Source of the DNA: Ctenosaura bakeri
Taxonomy: Eukaryota; Chordata; Lepidosauria; Squamata; Iguanidae
Direction: 5' to 3'
NCBI GenBank assembly: GCA_948474755.1
Contig: CAOLHI010000057.1
Span: 930,001-994,000, forward strand
Length of the DNA stretch: 64,000 nt
This document shows positions 57,223-64,000 of this stretch, one piece after another. The position numbers and the translations under genes are program-made. Position 1 is the stretch's first letter. Each line of letters begins with the position of its first letter. The notes below the pieces were generated by a model. It was not told where the DNA came from, did no database searches, and saw only the letters and a program-made list of their open reading frames with translations.

Positions 57223-60200
57223 ATGGAGAATAGATTGAGAATATCAACATTGAATGTGAAAGGTTTGGGGTCAATAATAAAGAGAAAAAGGATAGAATCG
57301 ATATTAAAAAAAGATAAGGCCGATATAATTTTTTTACAAGAAACACATGGAAAAAGAGATAAAAAAAATGAGCTTAGATTGAACTGGGTAGCCATTTATG
57401 AGGAAGCATTTGGTACATCCAAATCAAGAGGAGTTGCAATAATAATTTCCAAAAGATGCAATTTCATTGTAACAAGTGTGGAGTTAGATGAAAAAGGTAG
57501 ATATGTAATTATACAAGGTGAAATAGATGGAGAAACATATGGCATAATGAATATTTACGCACCTAATGAAAAGCAAAAAGAGTTTTATGAAGAAATATTT
57601 AATAAGATCAAAAAAATGAAAGGAGACTATACAATAATCGCAGGTGATTTTAATATGGTGATGGATAGATGGAAAGATAAATCAGATCCATCAATTAGAG
57701 ATAGATATAATAATATAACAATTTTGAATAAATTAGTGAGTAGAAATGAACTGATAGATGTTTGGAGGCTAATAAAGGGTGAAGAAAAGAAATATACGTA
57801 TTATTCATCAGTTCATAAAAATTACTCAAGAATAGATTATATTTTTGTTTCAAAGAATATGATACCTAGATTAATAAATACAGAAATTGAAACAATAAAA
57901 GTGACAGATCATGCTCTGATGAACTTGGATATAACTATGAAAAGGAATTATAGAGAAGCAAAAAGGTGGAGACTGGATACTAAGTTATTTAATTATAAGG
58001 AGATAGTAAATAAAATAGAGAAGGAGTGGCAAGAAATTTGGGATATAAACAATAAGGAAGTAACACAAGATGTATTGTGGGATACAATGAAGGCAGTGGT
58101 AAGAGGATTATGCATTAAAGAATCAAGCAAATTAAAGAGACAATTAGGAGAAAAAAAATTAAAATTAGAAAAAGAAATAAAGGAACTAGAGAATGATTAT
58201 ATAATAGATAGAACTAAACAGAAATTAATAATATTACAAGCAAAAAGAGATGAATTAGAAAAGATAGAAATGAACGAAGTTCAGAAAAATCTAATATACT
58301 TGGAAAGGGAATACTTTGAATATAGTAATAAAAATTCTAAAATGCTGGCTAAATCAGTACAATCAAAAAAAACTAGAAATATGATTGGCGTAGTTAAAGA
58401 TAAATTTGGTATAGAAAAAAGGTTGATGAAAGAGAAATTAAAAATATTTGAGGAATTTTTTCGAGAATTGTATTCAGCAGAAGATAAATCTTTAGAGAAC
58501 ATAGAGGAGTATATTAATGAAAATTGGAAAGTAAGATTAACAGAACAAGATAAAGGATTGATGGAAGAAATGATATCAGAAGAGGAAATAGAAGAAGTAA
58601 TAAATAATTTAAAAGGAGGAAAATCACCAGGATTGGATGGACTAGGTCCAGAATATTATAAAACATTTAAAAAAGGTTTAATTCCTAAACTAAAAGTGTT
58701 ATATAATAGTATATTGAGGGGTGAAAAAATTCCATTATCATGGAAGCAGTCACTAATAATATTAATTTTAAAACCAAATAAGGATCCTATGGATCCAGGT
58801 TCTTATAGACCAATATCTTTAATAAATCAAGATGCAAAAATCTTGACAGCAATAATGGCGAAGAGGTTAAATAAATTTATTTATAAGTATATACATAAAG
58901 ATCAATGTGGTTTTATTCAAGGAAGACAGATGGCAAATTTAATAGGGAAAACGATAAATAAAATAAATATAATGGACAGAGATAAACAAAAAGCTGGAAT
59001 TTTAGCCCTAGATATATTTAAAGCCTTTGATTGTGTGGAATGGCCGGCATTAAAAACAATTTTAAATAAAATAGGATTAGGAGAGAGATTTAAAGGGTTA
59101 ATAAATCAATTGTATTCACATAATACATCTGTAGTGATGGTAAATGATGGATTTACAGAACAGATTCAAATAACAAGAGGAACGAGACAAGGATGTCCAT
59201 TATCTCCAGTTTTATTTGCAATAGTTATAGAAATGTTAGCGAATGTGATAAGAAATGATGAGAATTTGGAAGGAATTGGAGTTAAGGAAAAAAATAAAAT
59301 AAGCTTATTTGCAGATGACACATTGTTGACAATTAAGGATCCAATTGAAAAGATAGATAGGATAGATAAAATTTAATAGAGTTTGGGGAGAAGACGGGAT
59401 TAGAAATAAATTGGGCCAAATCAGAAATAATGTTATTTAATTATACTAAAGAAGAAGTACAAAAATTTATAAGTAGTAAAAGAGGATTACTTAAAATAAA
59501 AGAATCAATTAAATATTTAGGAATAGAGATTACAAAAAATTTACAAGAATTACAGGAAAAAAATTTCAAGAAATTAAGATTAGAAACAAAAAGGAAATTA
59601 GAGGACTACAAAAATATAAAGCTATCGTGGTTTGGTAGAATAGCAGTGGTAAAAATGAAAATTTTACCTAAAATTAACTTTTTGTTTAGAATGCTACCAA
59701 TAAAAATATCAGAGGAAGAATTAAAGGAGTGGCAAAAGATATTAAATAATTTTTGTAATGGAAATAAAAAATCGAGGATTAACAAGAAATATTGGTATAA
59801 AAGTCAAAAAGAAGGTGGCCTGGGACTTCCAAATTTAAAATGGTATTATTATGCAAATCAATTGAGATATATCATAGAGGGGGTTTCAGGAAAGGGTGAT
59901 TTAGATTGGTTAGAGATAGAAGATATGAATATTGAGACAAAATTAGAAAATATATTTTTTAGGAATTTTTCAAAGAAAGAAATGGAGAAGATAGAAAATC
60001 CTTTTATAAAAAATATAATAGAAATATGGAAAAAAAATAAAAGAAAATTAATACCGAATATATCAATATTAACTCCGATAGTGATGATGGAAAAATTTCC
60101 AATAAATTTAAGAGAAATAATAGAGAAAGAAATAAAAAAACAAAAAATTTATAGATTAAAAGAATGGATGAAAATAATGATAAATAAAGATAGAATGAAA

Positions 60201-61055
60201 GAGAGATTGCAGGAAACTAAAATATCCTGGTTAAATTATATACAATTAGAGCAATGGACAAAGAGTATGAAAAGATATGTTAAGGATTTTAAAGAATATA
60301 CTAAATTTGAACAAATTATTATTCAAAGAGAAAATATGCAAGAAAATGAAATACTAAAAGGTATTACAAGTGAAATATATAAAATATTAGCAAAAGAACA
60401 AGAAGAGGATTTTCTTAGAAAAATGTGGGAGGAAGAGATAGTACAAAATATAGATATACAAGAATGAAGAAAAATTTGGAAACAACGTCATTTAAAAAAA
60501 TTATCAATAAGAATAAAAGAGAATTATTATAAATTAGTGTGGAAATGGTACTTGACTCCAGTGAAATTAAATCAAATAGATGAGAAATATTCAAGATTAT
60601 GTTGGAGAGGATGTCAAGAAATTGGTACATATATGCATATGTGGTGGAATTGCAATAAGATAATGGAGTTTTGGCAAAAGGTTTTTAAAGAGATAAAAGA
60701 GATTATAGGAGCAGATATACCAGTATGTCCAAATATTGCATTGTTATCTATATATGATAAGGTTGAGTGTACTCAAGTAAAGAAAGAATTAATAACAAAT
60801 TTGTTAACTGCAGCGAGATTAATAATAGCAAAAAAATGGAAAGCAAATGAAAAATTTCAAATAGAGGAATGGTATAACGAAGTGTGGAAAATCGCAATTA
60901 ATGATAAACTAACATGTAGAATTAGGTTTATGAAAGGTTTGGTTAAAGGGAATGATTTTGAAGAAATTTGGAAAATATTTTTGGATAAAGTTCTGAAAAG
61001 AGATAGTAATACTACCCTGTCAAAAGAAGAATGGCAATTTTGGAAAGTGGATTAA
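57223..61055 (+). pseudogene. L1 ORF2 endonuclease-reverse transcriptase (copy 2), two lesions
   Basis: The ATG at 57223 starts a 717-codon open part with complete endonuclease motifs (LNVKGLG, LQETHG, NIYAPN, AGDFNM, YYSSVHKNYSRIDYIF, TDHALM) and RT motifs (SPGLDGL, YRPISLIN, DQCGFIQGRQ, ALDIFKAFD, GTRQGCPLSPVLF). The catalytic loop is intact FADD (59308-59319). A single frameshift near 59376 interrupts the frame shortly after; it continues as the 345-codon frame to an in-frame TGA at 60465-60467, and the last part (60468-61055) holds the Cys-rich end (CWRGC...HMWWNC). Total length would be about 1277 codons, normal for L1. Confidence 0.9.
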
Positions 61056-61486
61056 ATAAAAAGTTGGCTCTGGGGGGTGGGTATTTTTTAGTTTTAGTTT
61101 TGTTTTTCTTTTATGTTGTATATTTTGTAATTCTTAGTAGGTGTGTGTGTTAAACTTGTGATTTATAGATTTAAAAGGATAAGTGATGTCAATGTTTTTT
61201 TAAAAAAAAGTTAAAAGAATTAACAATAGAAATAGATTAAAGGGGATGTGAAAAATATTGAATTAAATGTGAAATTATAATAGTTGAACAGATTTATAAA
61301 TTTAAGGGTAAAGGTGCAAAATAACAATGAAAGTTAGTATTGCTTAAGAGAAGAGAAAAAAGAAAAAGAAAAAAAAATTATTTTTTTTTAATTCACTATT
61401 ATGTATATCACATGGTGTTTAATTTTTTTTTCTTGTTTTGTATTTGTGATTTAGTTATATAATTAATAAAAATTTAAAAAAAAAAA
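61056..61486 (+). other. L1 copy 2 3' UTR and poly(A) tail
   Basis: AT-rich 3' UTR ending with AATTAATAAAAATTT and an A run of about ten bases (61477-61486). Unlike copy 1 the tail is poly(A), not a triplet repeat. Confidence 0.8.
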
Positions 61487-61501
61487 GAAATTAACAGTGC
61501 T

Positions 61502-64000
61502 AATTCAGAATAAACGAGACATCCTGAATGCCATTAAATTTTATGTGGAGTGTAAAATACTAAAGTGATATAGTGCATCAAAGTATGCAGTGTGTAACCC
61601 TCCATTTGAATATTTGTATGCCTCATCCACCCTAAGGCAGCTTTCAAATTCAGGAGCGCTGCCATGGTTGTTTATTGGATGGGGAGTTGAGGAAGTTGGC
61701 TATGCAGTACCTGGCTAGAGATCTGGGAAAATAACCACATTTCTCATTCCAGGATCTCAACCAAGACACTTGCTTCCTGGTCACCTCACCCCAAGCTTAA
61801 GTACCTCCAGGGTTACTAGCTGCCTTGGGAGGATGTGGGGCTGGATGTTGCACAAGGAACTAGTGAACAGGAAGAGGAGAGGCAGGTGAATATCAGCCAC
61901 TGATCCATATCTCATAATACACAAGCTGAAAAATGATTTTACAACTTAAAACAATGACAAAGAGCAGAGATGTAGAAAAGACCCAGAAGAACACACTCAT
62001 TGAACACTGCTCACAAGATTGACAGAGGTGCCAGCTTATAAGTATATGGGTACCAGCACAACAGCACTAAAATGCTTGCAAAGCGGAGGAGAGTGAAAGC
62101 TGAGCCTGTGTGGGTGCACCACTAAGCACTCACACTGAGGTGGTGCGTTCACAATGCATCATTTAGGTAGGGGCTCCCCATCATTTCCCAAAATAACAAA
62201 GCAAGGGAAAAGAGCTTTTTCAAAGTTAAATAATGAAGAAAACCCACTCTACCACTTATCACAACATTCAATTAATTTCATAACTTTTGATTTGTATCTT
62301 GTCTTACTCTGTTGATGTATATGCTTTTCCTGCCATTATTCTTTTTTTTGTCCCCACATATTCCTAAATGTCCTGGTTTGTATCCCTGGGAGTGCATGCA
62401 ACCCAGGCTGGGAATTACCACTGTAGAGGATATTCAGAAAAAAAAAAAATCTAAAAAGCATCCTTTTCTCGGGAAAATGGAAGGGAAAATGAGAATCTCA
62501 GGACATTTCCTCAGGGGAAAAAATGTCTTCTGTGTCTTCTGATAACTGTTGGTTCATCTCTAGTGGTCATGCTGAATATGACAACAAAGCACTTTTAAAC
62601 ATACTTGGAACAGTTGTTCATTAATGGTTCTTCACAGTTAAAACATAATCTGAACCATATAATGTAAAAACTGTACTGAAAGTCAGAAAGGCAGGACTTG
62701 TCATCATGATGGACAAGACCAGTGGTGTAGTTCTACATTTTGAAGTACAGGAACTTATTGTGATAGCTACACCAGCAAAGAGAGTCAAGAAACACTGTCA
62801 GACTTATTGATCTATATCAGAAATCCACCAGAAGCAGGCCTTTCATACAGCTAATAGGTCTTCATTGAAAGTTGGAGATGAAATATTTTGTACCTTGCAT
62901 TTTAAGAGGAATTGTTAACAAAAATGGATTTTTCCCCAATGTATTTTCTCCTCTTGCTTCCATTAGAATTGCCAGATAAGCTTAGAGGGAACAGGGAGAG
63001 CTAAATGGGGTGGCAGGTGACATCCCAGTGCATTTTAATCAAAAGGTCCTTTTGGCTTTGACATTTTGGTCCCTGCAACACTGAGCAAGACTCTCATTTG
63101 ATTTTGCTTGAGGGCTGTGCTCTTTGCTTTCAAAGCTATTGGGCATCTGTGTTTGGAGCAGCTGTTCTAAACACTGTAAACTCTTCTGTGTTGTGCCCAT
63201 AACCCTCTCCTTGATCATGTATTGTGGCTGTTTCTTTCCCATAGGCATTTGGTCTCTTATTATCTCTTGCAAGATTTATTTTTTTTGGGGGGGGGGTACC
63301 CTCATTAGGCTTAAGAGGCTGATCAGATAAAAACACTACTTTCAAATCAGCCTGATTGAGGCAATCAAGCTGCTTGCATTAGGCTTTTAAAAATCCTTCA
63401 TTAGCCTCAAGGATCCCTTTGTAATGAAGATGGCAGCAGAGAAGACTCATTGATAAATGAAAGGAGAAGATCAGCCCTAAAGAGCTGAGAAGATGGGTAG
63501 AAAGAGCACAATGACTGGTAGCCAGACTGAAAAGCACACACAATTCAAGGAAATGATAGATAGTTTTTCGGTATGTGGACAGAGTACTTTTTCCTTTATC
63601 ATTGAGTAACTGTAGCCTGTTCTGATGTTCCCAGGCACGGAGGGATGAATCTCTCTGCTTCACTTTCAAGAGCATTTCAAAAACCAAAAACCAAGAAAAA
63701 AAAGCCTCCCCCAAGCATATTAATTTGTGGTAGTGTTGTTAAAAATGAAATCTTACACATATACAAATATAAATACATACTAAAACTCATGCACATCTCA
63801 AAGCATATGCATATACATTTGAAAATCTTCAGGTAATGCCACTAAATGAAGCAAGATGTCAGCAACTATCCTACCACAGAGTACATGTACCCTCCCATTC
63901 ATTTATGTGGGGCTCAGATTCCCACACCCCACTATCAAAATCAATTCATAAAAAATTAAAATTGTCACATGTGGGAGCCTCTAGGGATGGTGACTCTCTT
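61502..64000. other. No recognised feature
   Basis: Unclassified. The - strand frame at 63039-63272 (77 codons, Gln/Lys-rich) has a fairly protein-like composition but no ATG at its start and no identity that I recognise. A GGGGGGGGGG run lies near 63287. Confidence 0.35.

Larger units (their letters stand above)
55449..61486 (+). mobile_element. Full-length L1-type LINE (copy 2, second lineage)
   Basis: 6038 bp: short 5' UTR (55449-55729), ORF1, a purine-rich spacer, ORF2, and a 3' UTR that ends in AATAAAAATTTAAAAAAAAAA. Perfect 15-bp TSD GAAATTAACAGTGCT at 55434-55448 and 61487-61501. It starts GGTGGGGGAGGAGCC, a typical G-rich L1 start. Coding damage is slight (one stop in ORF1; one shift and one stop in ORF2), so it is fairly young. 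ORF1 and ORF2 differ clearly from copy 1, and the 5' UTR is far shorter. Confidence 0.92.

Overview
The window looks like intergenic or intronic DNA of a squamate reptile, most likely a lizard. I infer this from the mix of repeats: two full-length L1-type LINEs of different lineages, CR1 LINE copies with the typical ATTCTATG-repeat 3' end, a BovB/RTE-type LINE with tRNA-headed SINEs that share its 3' tail, an L2-type 3' end, a Tf1/sushi-type Ty3 retrotransposon, many small inverted-repeat DNA transposons and long microsatellites. No exon of a host protein-coding gene could be recognised, and every long open frame that I can name belongs to a transposable element.

Layout. 1-12.2 kb: AT-rich sequence with a Tigger-like element, a retroviral-type LTR (about 3.36-4.2 kb), SINEs and several short inverted-repeat elements; one of these carries a near-perfect 156-bp palindrome. 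12.2-19.75 kb: a 7.5-kb L1 on the + strand inserted inside a 200-bp inverted-repeat element, with a 15-17 bp target-site duplication (TSD). 19.9-21.7 kb: remains of a much older L1 on the - strand. 22-29 kb: one 701-bp inverted-repeat element, an L2-like tail, a second Tigger-like piece and mostly unclassified sequence. 29.24-34.47 kb: a nearly pristine Ty3-type LTR retrotransposon on the - strand with one intact 1492-codon Gag-Pol frame, LTRs that differ by one base in a homopolymer and a perfect 5-bp TSD; it sits inside what looks like an older solo LTR. 35-44.6 kb: CR1 fragments, an LTR-like repeat, and an old BovB-type LINE split by a 420-bp inverted-repeat element. 44.87-48.6 kb: a 5'-truncated but long CR1 on the - strand with recognisable ORF1 (SGNH esterase) and ORF2 (endonuclease-RT). 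49-53 kb: another CR1 fragment, an L2 3' end and a small minisatellite. 53.0-53.76 kb: a very GC-rich inverted-repeat element. 55.43-61.5 kb: a 6.0-kb L1 of a second lineage with a perfect 15-bp TSD, only three obvious coding lesions and an intact RT active site. 61.5-64 kb: nothing recognised.

How the parts work together. Each LINE supplies an RNA-binding or esterase ORF1 and an endonuclease-RT ORF2 for target-primed insertion. The SINEs appear to borrow the BovB-type tail. The Ty3 element carries its own Gag, protease, RT/RNase H and integrase, and seems to prime cDNA synthesis from its own transcript end rather than from a tRNA. The short inverted-repeat elements encode nothing and must have been moved by a transposase made elsewhere. 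Nested insertions give a relative order: SINE before the 7859-8202 element; BovB-type copy before the 42747-43166 element; 12059-19791 element before the first L1; solo LTR before the Ty3 element. All boundaries were read by eye; no alignment or database search was run.
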